Below the pieces are notes generated by a model that saw nothing but the letters and a program-made list of their open reading frames with translations, did no database searches and was not told the origin of the DNA. Below, piece by piece: positions 11,101-18,456 of a DNA stretch of 64,000 nt. Positions within the stretch are counted from its first letter, which is position 1. The number at the start of each line of letters is the position of its first letter. The DNA is from Pseudogracilibacillus sp. (GTDB lineage: Bacteria > Bacillota > Bacilli > Bacillales > Amphibacillaceae). The translations under genes and the position numbers were made by a program. Where the stretch lies: assembly GCA_026169815.1 (NCBI GenBank), contig JAPFDT010000044.1:49974-113973 (forward strand). The letters are read 5' to 3'.

Positions 11101-12551
11101 AAATAGGCCGTATTCGAGTGCCAAAGCCATCCTTCTTCATCTTTTTCCGAATCTTTTATCTTCGTTTTAAAAGTAAGCTTATACGCTTTATTCGTGTCAC
11201 CTAACTTTAAGTTTATCTCTTCTTCCGTAGAATCATTGGTAAATCCTTCAACAGAGCCTAACTCTTTCACTTCATTACCAGATAAATCTACTTCAATTTC
11301 CTGCAACTCAATTGAATCTATATCCAACTCCTGATCATCACCAATTGGATCAGTAACAATCGCATTTTCAAGTGCTTCTTTCGTCGTGTTGATAAGCACT
11401 GTCCATTCAATTTCATCTGTATTGAACGTTCCACCTACAGGCTGCCCTTCTTTATGAATGGCTTGCCCGCCTTCAGGTTTTATATTAATCGTAATTTTTT
11501 TAGCTACATCTTCGTTAATTTTAAATTCTAATTCTTCCGTAGATGATGTAACTTTTTGTTTATCTAGTTCAGTTTTAACCCAAAACGTTCCTTTTACATT
11601 TGAGTTTTCATTGATCTTATCATTAAATGTAAAAGTAACTTCTCCATCTGTTGTTACAACAAATGTACCGAAATCATCCAGGTCACCTGTGATTTCACTA
11701 TAGATTGCTAACTGTTCAGGTAACTGAAACGTAAACGTATCTCCCCCAACATACATAGGGTCGTTCGGTAAAGACCACTCTAGTCCGAGTTCTAAATCTT
11801 CATTCGGATCAAGTTGATCTCCGTCTCCATAGATTGAACCATCTTCACGTTTCAAGATGATTTCATCAATAATATTTTCTGTGATTTCCTTAGGCTCATC
11901 ACCATTAGCAAATGTAGTGATCTTGTCTTCATTAGATTCTTTTGTTTCGGAATCCTTTTCAGAACCTTCTTCATCACCATTTTTCTTTGATGATTCTTCT
12001 GTATCAGAACTTTCTTCATCTGTTGTCTGCTTTTTTAATGCGTCAAGTGCTTTTTCAATTTCAGTTTCAGCATCATTTACATCTTTTTGTGTCGCATCTG
12101 CATCATCAACAACATTTTTTCCTGCCGTTAACGCATCAACAAACTCTGCAAACGAATCTGCTGTATAATCTTCTTCACCCTTTTCAGCATTATCATCAAG
12201 CAATGTAGTTAATGCTGTCTTATCTACACCTAACTCTTCTACAGCTTCTTCTACATCATCAAATGCGTCATCTACTTCTTCTTGTGTTGCTTCATCATTT
12301 TCGAATACTTCTTCAGCATCTTCTGTCGCTTCTTTTAATGCTTCAAAAGATTCAACAGAATAATCTGCTTCTTCTAATTCAGCAACATCTTCAAGTAACT
12401 CTTTTAATTCGTCCTTGTTTACTTCTGTTTCTCCCTCATCATCATTCCCATTCCCTTCCGCAAATACCAAACTTGTCGATGCTAACGGTCCGAGAATCGT
12501 CTGACTCACCATGAGCATAATGAGGATAAACATATTTAGCCTTTTAGCCAT
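5157..12551 (-). CDS. Giant wall-anchored adhesin with collagen-binding-like and 13 Cna-B repeats
   Basis: 2464 residues, very acidic. Order: signal peptide (1-31); two FIVAR-like helical modules (about 45-172); an acidic Ser/Glu linker; an adhesin head (about 220-365); about five related modules with an 'EWTV' or 'EWKI' core that resemble the Cna collagen-binding fold (about 370-1050); two SpaA-like modules (about 1075-1270); then 13 Cna-B repeats of about 87 residues. Each repeat has a 'GEKTW'-type Lys, a 'YTVEE' Glu and a final 'DITN' Asn, the usual isopeptide trio. The C-terminus is LPKTA (about residue 2430), a hydrophobic helix and RRRKAE, so a sortase joins it to peptidoglycan. LPxTA rather than LPxTG fits class D-type sortases; none is in the window. 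GGAGG precedes ATG 12551. Confidence 0.9.
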   Translation of the reverse strand: MAKRLNMFILIMLMVSQTILGPLASTSLVFAEGNGNDDEGETEVNKDELKELLEDVAELEEADYSVESFEALKEATEDAEEVFENDEATQEEVDDAFDDVEEAVEELGVDKTALTTLLDDNAEKGEEDYTADSFAEFVDALTAGKNVVDDADATQKDVNDAETEIEKALDALKKQTTDEESSDTEESSKKNGDEEGSEKDSETKESNEDKITTFANGDEPKEITENIIDEIILKREDGSIYGDGDQLDPNEDLELGLEWSLPNDPMYVGGDTFTFQLPEQLAIYSEITGDLDDFGTFVVTTDGEVTFTFNDKINENSNVKGTFWVKTELDKQKVTSSTEELEFKINEDVAKKITINIKPEGGQAIHKEGQPVGGTFNTDEIEWTVLINTTKEALENAIVTDPIGDDQELDIDSIELQEIEVDLSGNEVKELGSVEGFTNDSTEEEINLKLGDTNKAYKLTFKTKIKDSEKDEEGWLWHSNTAYLNSDGKDEKESGAGVSVQRPESLTKTSSEFDAEDRSVEWTVNANFTEKQLKAGDTITDEFNFTVGGENKNDVFTVIEDNIKIEQVDSFDNNGNPTEKSDANHLFDINIEGNKVTYTLKEDTSSAFIIKYKTVAEDGAYINKNGEISNKVEIDGKTADSSQGVHQQVGDKWIHEINYETKEIEWKIRVNADKQDLKNFILTDNFSGAGQKLVENSIDIDPDTSGAQISPDADGEGFKINFGDIKDTYLITYKTEFTYDFADEDKPNFKNGLNIKYDTGDPDNPYELEIEREREPNEETRNNGVKNGTANNETKEITWTVDVNYNNLTLTDAKVIDEIADNQSLIEGSVKVYEISIDSGGDIKIGDEVTENFDVTAEENLVEVLFNGEIDQSHRIEFKTKDKDDIYNSDEVYENTAQFIPREGEEHNLKATVTLPNQGEFLGKSGLHNKDDWTVDWKIDVNQSQSKLNGVTVKDDLGDDGSQILLEDSFKVTKAGSDEELDEEAYELTIDGNAFSIKFDGEITDAYEITYSSYILAGETADLKNEAEIESVEEEIVGNVEKEEVVEVKISTGGGTAEGATGGLTLEKTEKDTGRTLEDVKFTLLITIGGQEIVVREDTTDEEGKIEWVGLRYGDYTLKEELPEGYTGEESQEVTIDNDSLEDGVRTLEIVNERQTGIAKIIKIDAVTGEELPGAAFEITNETTGQKYTLTTEDDGTISEEVPYGEYTVEEVTAPNGYRIIEDIDNITIEVDETTEITIENEAFVDVDGEKTWVTSEDEESLDSITVELLTNGTKTDEQEVSASDDWKYSFTNLDKYDEDGEEIEYTIEEIEIAGYEADINGFDITNLRVGTVSVEGEKTWLDDESENRPGSINVNLSREVDGEIDEDFAESKPVEPNEEGEWKYEFKDLAEFDENGAAYTYKVEEADVPANYESNVKGYDITNVRIGETEVSGTKHWKDDTVDNRPEKIEINLLRNDVVVDTKEVTADEDWKYTFTELAKYDDEGQLYEYTVKEQDVAGYNSDVKDTDITNTRAEKKDIEVNKAWLDDESEERPESIVVYLKQNGANFDTVELKAENDWKYEFTDLEAFDENGHAYSYSVEEKAIEGYETTIDGFDIQNLRVGETEVSGTKTWLDDDSEDRPEEITVKLLANGEETDQTVTVDADSDWTYEFTGLDQYDDQGKEITYTVEEEEVEGYETSIDGFDITNLRVGKTEVTGEKIWDEVDERYRPDSITVQLLANGEPEDTFEVSDETDWSYGFTGLEKYDDQGKEIVYTVQEPKVPAGYDSEVDGYIITNTQQSTEVSGEKKWEEVDERYRPDTITVQLLANGEEEATVEVSAESDWTYEFTDLAKYDKSGKEIEYTVEELEIPTGYTAEVDGFDITNTQASTEVAGEKTWNEVDDRYRSDSITVQLLANGEKETTIEVSAETDWEYAFTDLAQYDKSGEEITYAVKEIGIPTGYESEVDGFNITNTQETTKVSGEKKWDEVDSQYRPDSIIVQLLANGEEEETVEVSNETDWIYEFTDLAKYDKDGKEIDYTVEELDVPAGYESEVDGYTITNTQKSTEISGTKTWLDDNSEDRPEVISVQLKNGEEVVDQQEVTAEEQWEYTFTDLAKYDKNGEKISYTVDEVAVDGYEKSIAGNDITNLRVGTTEVDITKLWKDEDEIDRPDTITVNLLQNGIPYKEYEVTKDNDWELTITELPKYDKEGKIYEYSVTEHDVPGYAAEIAGFEIINTRADFKTIEITKSWLDDDSKDRPDSIEVELFRSISDGEKELVDTYTVTADDDWSLEINDLDAYDPNGNAYTYEVNELTVEGYETIVNGFDITNLRVGTTSVEGTKTWEDGNSEDRPSSIIVELLQNGEKIDEVEVTAGMNWKFSFTDLEEFDENGVAYVYTVAEQEVAGYTAKIDGYDITNTLIETPSKDEESDHPGGFGQTKPKEDTNKIGFLPKTATNTFNLLLAGALLLVAGTGFILFRRRKAE

Positions 12552-12916
12552 TTACACGCCTCCCTGTTGTATGTAATAAAATAAGTGGTAAAAACATCTG
12601 CCCTTTTACTACAACCACCCCCTTAAACCCTTCCAATAGATTCATAGAATCTCACTTTTCAACTGTATAATCTTCTGTTGAACAAAGTCTAAACACACTT
12701 TGTAAAAAGCCTTGATTTCCTAGTACTATCGGCTTTACTAATGAATTACTTTAAAAATCATTTTCATATTCTTACCGTAATATATATGGATAATCTAAAT
12801 ATATTCTGAAAAATCAATTAAAACTCGTCTTAAATTATGATTATATTGAGCTTTAATAACCATTTTTTCCCAATCAATAAAAAGTGTCATAAAATTGTCA
12901 CATATTAGTCCAAATA
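12552..12916 (-). promoter_or_regulatory. Upstream region of the adhesin gene
   Basis: 365 bases without a gene between the adhesin and the response regulator terminator. A direct repeat of TGTCA with an 11-bp step lies at 12887-12901 (TGTCATAAAATTGTCA), and an inverted repeat ACAAAGT...ACTTTGT lies near 12682-12703. Either could be a regulator site. A purine-rich GGAGG lies before the start codon. No clear promoter or riboswitch was recognised. Confidence 0.35.
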
Positions 12917-12955
12917 AAATACCCTAGTTTACATTTTTCATAAACTAGGGTATTT
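12917..12955 (-). terminator. Terminator after the response regulator
   Basis: A perfect 15-bp stem (AAATACCCTAGTTTA and its complement) surrounds a short loop just after the response regulator stop. It separates that gene from the adhesin. Confidence 0.85.
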
Positions 12956-12966
12956 ATCTTTTTATT

Positions 12967-14091
12967 TTATTTTAATTTATCTACATACCATTCAACTATA
13001 AAATCACTTGGCCTTCCTTCTAATTCTTTGCGTAATGCTTTATTTAATTCACTATATTGTTTCATCATTAATGTAAAATCGCCATTTTTTTCGTACATTT
13101 TCATTAAATTAAAATGTGCTTCTTCTGTCGTTGGATAGCGTTCGATAATGTCATTAAACCACTTTATTGAATTTTTCCAGTCACTAGCTGCTTTATAATA
13201 ATTTGCCATCTGGGAAGCAGTACGCATCCAAATACTATTTAACCGATGTTTTTCACTTTCTAACCAAATATAATCATAGTGCTCTAAATAAACACCGTCA
13301 TTTAACTCCATCACAGTCTCATAATCCTCAATCGTTTCCTCACTAACTGGTGATAATGACGCGATTTCTTTTTCCCATGTAAATATATCTACTTCGACTT
13401 TATCTAATTCTAAAATATAGCCGTCTGAACGATTTGTTAATTTAATATGTTTATGATATTGCTTCAATTGTTTGCGCACATTATAAATCGTCGTATAAAG
13501 TAAGGCATATGACTTTTCAATATCATAATCTCCCCACAACAGTTCAATGAGGGATGATTTTTCGATTAACACGTTGCTATTTTGTAATAAATACACAAAT
13601 AGTTCTTCTGCTTTTCTCGTTCGCCATTGTAACGGTTTAAATTCATTATTTTCATCTGCAAACGCTAGAAATGGTGTCAGTTTAATATGTAATAAGTGTT
13701 CCTTTTGTAGTTGTTTTTCTTTTGCATATAAATCTATTTCCTTTTTAGCACGCTTTAACGTCATATTGAGCCGATCGTGTGTAGTCGGTTTGACAATATA
13801 ATCTAAAGCATTTAATTGGAATGCTTCGACTGCAAATTCGTTGTAAGCTGTAACGAAAATAATGACGACATACGGTTTTTCTTCTAAAATTTTCTCCGCT
13901 AATTCAATTCCATTAAGATTTGGCATCTGAATATCTAAAAACGCAAGGTCAATATCTTCTTGTAAAATATACTCTAGACCGTCAAATGGATTCGTAAAAG
14001 TCGCTTGAACAGATACATCGTCTAACTCTTCTAATTGCTTTTCTAAAAAATCTAATGATAGTCGTTCATCATCGATACATATAACTCTCAC
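12967..14091 (-). CDS. Orphan response regulator with winged-helix and bacterial transcriptional activation (BTAD/SARP-like) domain
   Basis: 374 residues. Residues 2-115 form a receiver domain: acidic DDE near the N-terminus, phospho-acceptor Asp in 'LAFLDIQMPNLNG', 'TAY', and Lys in 'DYIVKP'. About 140-245 resembles an OmpR-type winged helix ('LWGDYDIEKSYALLYTTIYNVRKQLK'). About 250-370 is an all-helical BTAD/TPR-like region. No histidine kinase gene adjoins it. It sits directly upstream of the giant adhesin on the same strand with a strong terminator between, so a role in controlling the adhesin is plausible but only inferred. The ribosome site before ATG 14091 is weak. Confidence 0.82.
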   Translation of the reverse strand: MRVICIDDERLSLDFLEKQLEELDDVSVQATFTNPFDGLEYILQEDIDLAFLDIQMPNLNGIELAEKILEEKPYVVIIFVTAYNEFAVEAFQLNALDYIVKPTTHDRLNMTLKRAKKEIDLYAKEKQLQKEHLLHIKLTPFLAFADENNEFKPLQWRTRKAEELFVYLLQNSNVLIEKSSLIELLWGDYDIEKSYALLYTTIYNVRKQLKQYHKHIKLTNRSDGYILELDKVEVDIFTWEKEIASLSPVSEETIEDYETVMELNDGVYLEHYDYIWLESEKHRLNSIWMRTASQMANYYKAASDWKNSIKWFNDIIERYPTTEEAHFNLMKMYEKNGDFTLMMKQYSELNKALRKELEGRPSDFIVEWYVDKLK

Positions 14092-14285
14092 AACAATTCC
14101 CCCAATTCTTTGCTCATATTCCTTTGTTAAAGGGTGCTAATTCTTTTTCATATAACTAAATGATACTTTAAAACTATCTCCATATATCTATCATACTCTA
14201 TCGGTCTAATTAATTCATTTCTTTAGCAAAATTGTAGATTTTTCTCAACATTCTCATGCTATACTCTTTCATAGGAGGTGTCGCC

Positions 14286-14831
14286 ATGTTTACACGGGAA
14301 GTGAATGACGCAATTTATTTACGAATGTTAAGTGCGCGTGATGCAGATGCTTTATTTTCATTAACGGATAATTCTCGAAGTTATTTACGCAAATGGCTAT
14401 CTTGGCTTGATGATACAATGAGCGCCGACGATAGTTTACAATATATTAAACATACTTTCTATGCTTATAACAATCGCCAAGGAATTCATGCGGGAATTTT
14501 TTATTATGGGGAACTTGTTGGAGTTGTGGCCTACCATCGTTTAGATTATACGAACCGGATTGGGGCGATTGGTTACTGGCTTGGGGAAGAGTTTCAAGGT
14601 AAAGGAATTATGACAGAAGCAGTTTCCTCCATTGTCACATATGGTTTTGAAGGTTTACGTTTAAATCGAATTGAAATTCGCGTTGCTCCAGAGAATACTG
14701 CTAGTAGAGCAATTCCTGAACGATTACGATTTACAGAAGAAGGTCGTTTACGCCAAGCTGAGAAGTTATACGATACGTATGTAGATCATATTATTTACAG
14801 TATGTTAGCAGAAGAATGGAAGGTAAAATAA
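14286..14831 (+). CDS. GNAT-family N-acetyltransferase (RimJ/RimL-like)
   Basis: 181 residues. Matches the RimL/YdaF branch of GNAT: 'LRMLSARDADALFSLTDNSR' at the N-terminus, the acetyl-CoA loop 'YWLGEEFQGKGIMTEAV' and 'RIEIRVAPENTASRAI' further on. The family moves an acetyl group from acetyl-CoA to an N-terminus or small amine; the substrate is unknown. The start at ATG 14286 is chosen because AGGAGGTG lies 6 bases upstream; an earlier in-frame ATG at 14256 has no ribosome site. It is one of the few plus-strand genes left of oriC and is followed by a DnaA-box cluster. Confidence 0.85.
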   Translation: MFTREVNDAIYLRMLSARDADALFSLTDNSRSYLRKWLSWLDDTMSADDSLQYIKHTFYAYNNRQGIHAGIFYYGELVGVVAYHRLDYTNRIGAIGYWLGEEFQGKGIMTEAVSSIVTYGFEGLRLNRIEIRVAPENTASRAIPERLRFTEEGRLRQAEKLYDTYVDHIIYSMLAEEWKVK

Positions 14832-14833
14832 AG

Positions 14834-14976
14834 TTATTCACAAAACTATTCACAGGCGGATGGATTTTGTCTATGTATGGGTGTTTTTCATATTTTATAT
14901 CTACATAAAGCCTTGAGAACAGTTGTTTGTCCCACTTATCCACGGAATGTGCATAATGCTTCTTTTCTGTGGATAA
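14834..14976. promoter_or_regulatory. DnaA-box cluster between the acetyltransferase and CWC genes
   Basis: Consensus TTATNCACA or its complement occurs at 14834-14842 (TTATTCACA), 14948-14956 (TGTGCATAA) and 14968-14976 (TGTGGATAA). One-mismatch copies lie at 14846-14854 (CTATTCACA) and 14936-14944 (TTATCCACG). Five boxes in 143 bases, about 33 kb from oriC, look like the origin-proximal DnaA-titration clusters known in B. subtilis. Confidence 0.7.
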
Positions 14977-14986
14977 GTGAGGTTGT

Positions 14987-15160
14987 TTAGCCTGAATTGT
15001 GCGACTTTTCCACACATTTACGGCAAATGCAAGATTTTCCCCGTTCATTTTCTGGAATTTTTTCTAAAAGGGTGTTCGGTATATGAACTTGTTCACACCA
15101 ACAGGTCGTTTTTTCACCTAATTCACAGCCGTTCGGTTGGCCACAAAAATAACATTTCAT
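14987..15160 (-). CDS. Small cysteine-rich CWC-family protein
   Basis: 57 residues with eight cysteines: start MKCYFCGQPNGC, a CWC motif near residues 20-22, then SCICRKC near the C-terminus. This order and the 'IP..LL..IP...RG..C.C..C' pattern match the Cys-rich CWC family, likely metal-binding, function unknown. ATG at 15158-15160 follows a GGGGG-like purine site, and the stop is TAA at 14987. It lies where many Bacillus genomes carry the unrelated small CxxH/CxxC protein gene downstream of htrA. A terminator separates it from htrA. Confidence 0.75.
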   Translation of the reverse strand: MKCYFCGQPNGCELGEKTTCWCEQVHIPNTLLEKIPENERGKSCICRKCVEKSHNSG

Positions 15161-15177
15161 TATAATCCCCCTTACAA

Positions 15178-15209
15178 AAACGCTACCCTAATAATATAGA
15201 GTAGCGTTT
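15178..15209. terminator. Terminator after htrA
   Basis: Stem AAACGCTAC/GTAGCGTTT directly after the htrA stop, followed by T-rich sequence in the minus direction. Confidence 0.85.
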
Positions 15210-15215
15210 CTTATG

Positions 15216-16403
15216 TTATAGCTGTTCTTCTAATGTTACCGTTGTCTCGTATTTTTTACCATTACGATAATATATAATATCGACTTTATCACCGACAGCC
15301 TTTTCTTCGTATAAAATTTTTCTTAAATCAACGATATTATTCACTTCTTGCCCGTCAAATGATGTGATGACATCTAACCTACGTAATCCTGCCGCTTCTG
15401 CTGCTGAACGTGGATCAATGTTCCATATGTAGACGCCACCTGTAACGGCATTTGGTAAATGTAATGTATTACGCCATTCTGCTTGCGGGACTTCTTCAAT
15501 CGAATAAATTTCCACACCCATTTGTGGTCGTGACACTGTTCCTGTTGTTTCTAGTTGTGTGATAATTGGTTTCGCTAAATCAATTGGAATCGCAAAGCCA
15601 ATCCCTTGGGCAATCGCTTGGTTTACTTTCATGGAGTTAATGCCAATGAGTTGTCCTTCGATATTAATTAACGCCCCACCACTGTTACCAGGGTTAATTG
15701 CTGCATCTGTTTGTAATACGTCTGCTTGCCAATCTGTCCGTCCATCTTGATTTAAATCTTGTGGGATCGTTCGCTGTTTTCCACTAATAATTCCTTGTGT
15801 GACAGATCCTGCAAACATGTGACCTAACGGGTTTCCTATTGCAATCGCAGGTTCACCAACTTTTAAACTTCGTGATGTTCCCATTTCAATCGCCTTTTCA
15901 ATCGGTACTTCCGTTTTCGGCGCACGTAATACAGCTAAATCAGTAAAAATATCTGTTCCTAAAATTTCTGCTTCAATATTCGTATCATCGTTTAAAATAA
16001 TTTCCACGGCATCTGCTTGTTCTACGACGTGATGATTCGTAACGATATAAACGTACTTATCATCTTTTTTATAAATAACTCCAGAACCTGTGCCTGCTTC
16101 GTCAATATCATCACCAGACCAAAAATCCGCTCGCTTTTGAATATTCGTCACACCGACAATCGACTCAGAAACGTTATCCACAATGTTAGTAATTTGTGTT
16201 GCAACATTAAATTCAACTTGCTCCTGTCTCGTCACATCAGCCATTTGCTGAGATTGTTCTTGTGTGTTTTTTGCTGTATGAGTTTGCTCATTAAAAAATG
16301 ACGATACAATAAGCATAAACAACGCACCAACTACAACACCAAAACCAACCTTACCTAACGAACGCCGCTTCTTTTGCTTACTATAAAATCCTTTATCACC
16401 CAT
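15216..16403 (-). CDS. htrC: HtrA-like serine protease (YycK/HtrC)
   Basis: 395 residues. A basic cytoplasmic N-terminus and one membrane helix (about 18-36) anchor it. The trypsin-like domain has His125 (TNHHVVE), Asp155 (DIFTDLAV) and Ser241 (NPGNSGGAL). A PDZ domain follows at about 290-390. It degrades or refolds damaged proteins outside the membrane. The Bacillus member at this locus is called YycK/HtrC; the three paralogues are hard to separate by sequence alone, so the symbol rests on position next to walJ. AGGAG lies upstream of ATG 16403. Confidence 0.9.
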   Translation of the reverse strand: MGDKGFYSKQKKRRSLGKVGFGVVVGALFMLIVSSFFNEQTHTAKNTQEQSQQMADVTRQEQVEFNVATQITNIVDNVSESIVGVTNIQKRADFWSGDDIDEAGTGSGVIYKKDDKYVYIVTNHHVVEQADAVEIILNDDTNIEAEILGTDIFTDLAVLRAPKTEVPIEKAIEMGTSRSLKVGEPAIAIGNPLGHMFAGSVTQGIISGKQRTIPQDLNQDGRTDWQADVLQTDAAINPGNSGGALINIEGQLIGINSMKVNQAIAQGIGFAIPIDLAKPIITQLETTGTVSRPQMGVEIYSIEEVPQAEWRNTLHLPNAVTGGVYIWNIDPRSAAEAAGLRRLDVITSFDGQEVNNIVDLRKILYEEKAVGDKVDIIYYRNGKKYETTVTLEEQL

Positions 16404-16562
16404 AACGCCTCTCCTCGTTTATACATATCGTTAGAAACCCGAGGTTAGGGAGTACTATTTATCATAAAAATCGGTGATTAATAGTCGTTTAAGCAATATA
16501 CGTTATTAAATATGAATACTGAAAAATCTATTTCAAAAATAAAGCTAAACAGTAATAAAAAA

Positions 16563-16640
16563 CAGGGCGAATATATGGAGACTCCAGTGGGAGAACGAAA
16601 ACGGCATGCCCCCCACGGAAAGCGGAATATATTTACCCTG
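16563..16640 (+). repeat. Hairpin element, copy 3 (htrA-walJ gap)
   Basis: The outer 14-bp arms CAGGGCGAATATAT and ATATATTTACCCTG pair with only two non-canonical positions. Inside is the family core GGAGACTCCAGTGGG ... CCCACGGAAAGCGGA. The inner stem here is GTGGG/CCCAC, where other copies have GCGGG/CCCGC, a compensatory change. The 345-base gap (16404-16749) holds no gene; the open frame at 16512-16730 runs through this element. Confidence 0.75.
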
Positions 16641-16749
16641 CGACGTTTCCATAACTATAACAATTTAAATTATTCTTTTTCAGTACTTCATGCTTTAATA
16701 CGTCACACCCTACCTCTATTTCTTATATAATGTACGAATAGAGGCGTTT

Positions 16750-17535
16750 TTATACAACGTCATACAAAGGCGTTGCAGACGTTGGATCTGTGTCGTGCAA
16801 ACTCATGTGAATATCACGTTCTTGCAACACTTGATCTACCGACATACGCGCCAATTCTTTCATATTATTATCTTTACTTAAATGTGCTAAATAAACACGT
16901 TCTGTCTGATCTGTAATCACTTCACTTAAAGCAAGTCCACAATCCTCATTCGATACGTGCCCATAATCACCTAGAATACGGCGTTTCACATTCCACGGAT
17001 AACCGCCCATTTGTAACATACTGACATCGTGGTTTGCCTCGAAAATAAAGGCATTCGCTCCTTCAACCGTCTTTTTAATCCGTTCTGATACATAACCTAG
17101 ATCTGTAACGAGGGCGACTTTTTTATTGTTATGATGAAAAGCGAAAAACATTGGATCTATCGCATCATGAGATACCGAGAAAGATTCAACGTCAATATCT
17201 CCAAATGTTTGTACGTGATTTGCTTCAAAATGAAACTTTTGTCCATCTTGTAGTTTTCCTAAGTTCTTTTCCATAGCTTGCCACGTTTTTTGGTTTGCGT
17301 AAATTGGTAAATCATATTTTCGGGCAATGATACCAAGACCCTTTATATGATCTGAATGTTCATGCGTGACTAATATGCCATCTAACTCACTTGCATTTGC
17401 GCCGACTTGGTGAAACAATTTATCGAGCTGTTTTCCACTTAGTCCAGCATCAACGAGTAGTTTTGTTTGATTTGTTTCTATATAAAATGCATTTCCTGTA
17501 CTTCCTGAAGCTAACACGCTAAAGCGCATTGTCAT
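16750..17535 (-). CDS. walJ: MBL-fold exonuclease WalJ (YycJ)
   Basis: 261 residues. Metallo-beta-lactamase fold with 'ASGSTGN' at the N-terminus and the metal motif THEHSDH near residue 60, then later His and Asp ligands ('SHDAIDP', 'HLSKDNN'). In B. subtilis and B. anthracis WalJ/YycJ is a 5'-to-3' DNA exonuclease linked to mismatch repair, while its gene travels with the walRK operon. It lies 7 bp after walI in the same direction and is the last gene before htrA, separated by a 345-base gap. GGAGTG precedes ATG 17535. Confidence 0.92.
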   Translation of the reverse strand: MTMRFSVLASGSTGNAFYIETNQTKLLVDAGLSGKQLDKLFHQVGANASELDGILVTHEHSDHIKGLGIIARKYDLPIYANQKTWQAMEKNLGKLQDGQKFHFEANHVQTFGDIDVESFSVSHDAIDPMFFAFHHNNKKVALVTDLGYVSERIKKTVEGANAFIFEANHDVSMLQMGGYPWNVKRRILGDYGHVSNEDCGLALSEVITDQTERVYLAHLSKDNNMKELARMSVDQVLQERDIHMSLHDTDPTSATPLYDVV

Positions 17536-17542
17536 GTGTTCT

Positions 17543-18454
17543 TCACTCCGATGCTCTTTGTAATCTATCTTCTAAGTCTTTAATTATATCATCTACAGCA
17601 TCTTCTCGCTCTTTTGATGCTTCTGATTTTCGAATAATATGTTTGATGACCTCTTCGATAAATTCTTCCTCTTCTGTTGAGAACATAAATCCTTCTATCG
17701 CGTTTACGAAATAATCCTTTTCATCGTTCACATTTACTTTCCATGTTGGTGCAAAGACTTGTACACCACTTTCAAATGGTACACGCGTATGGAAGCCAAT
17801 GTTCACTTTCGTAATATCATCATTTGGATAAAGTTCGCCATTTTCATATACCTTTTCAATTGCTGTTAAAGGTTCGATCAATTGGCGTTTATCTGCTAAT
17901 GATTCTTCTTCTCCTAACATCGTTTGTACATAACTAACAATTTCATCTTTATCATTTAAAATCGCCATTACTAACCCATTTTGGTTAAAATAAATTGGTC
18001 GATCAAGTTTATTTTGGAAAAAAAGAACAACATTATAAGTTTCATTCCAACCCCAATAATCATACTCATCTGCATAATATACCGCATCATTAAAGACATC
18101 TAATGCGTTATCAGAAGTGACATTCTTAATTTTCTCTGAATCTTTTAATTTCGAGACAATCATGGTACCACCTATAATATGCGGTTCTTGCTGCACTTTT
18201 GGCTTGTCTCTTTTTAAATCTTGATTAGAGAAACGTTGCTGTTCCACTGAAATAAATGTTTCTTCATGTGTCTCTTCTGGTAAATCAGAAAAGGTTATCG
18301 AATCATCTTGTAACTGCTCTTCTACTGTGGAAAGCTGTTGTTCTAATACCCCGATATCAGCTTGTTCCTTTTTTTCTAAAAACTGAGCAAACAAATAAAC
18401 GTCTAAAATAAAGAAGCTGAGGATTAAGATAGACTTGATTTGACCCCAATGCAT
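17543..18454 (-). CDS. walI: Two-component regulatory protein WalI (YycI)
   Basis: 303 residues. One N-terminal membrane helix (about 8-25, '[18 protein letters not shown]') is followed by a short coiled stretch and an extracellular YycH/YycI-type domain. In Bacillus it forms a membrane complex with WalH and WalK and restrains the kinase. The C-terminal 25 residues are highly charged. It starts 2 bp after walH, indicating translational coupling within the wal operon. Confidence 0.92.
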   Translation of the reverse strand: MHWGQIKSILILSFFILDVYLFAQFLEKKEQADIGVLEQQLSTVEEQLQDDSITFSDLPEETHEETFISVEQQRFSNQDLKRDKPKVQQEPHIIGGTMIVSKLKDSEKIKNVTSDNALDVFNDAVYYADEYDYWGWNETYNVVLFFQNKLDRPIYFNQNGLVMAILNDKDEIVSYVQTMLGEEESLADKRQLIEPLTAIEKVYENGELYPNDDITKVNIGFHTRVPFESGVQVFAPTWKVNVNDEKDYFVNAIEGFMFSTEEEEFIEEVIKHIIRKSEASKEREDAVDDIIKDLEDRLQRASE

Positions 18455-18456
18455 TC

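Noticed and set aside
16512..16730. 72-residue plus-strand protein between htrA and walJ
   Set aside because: It runs through hairpin element copy 3, has no family resemblance and no ribosome site.
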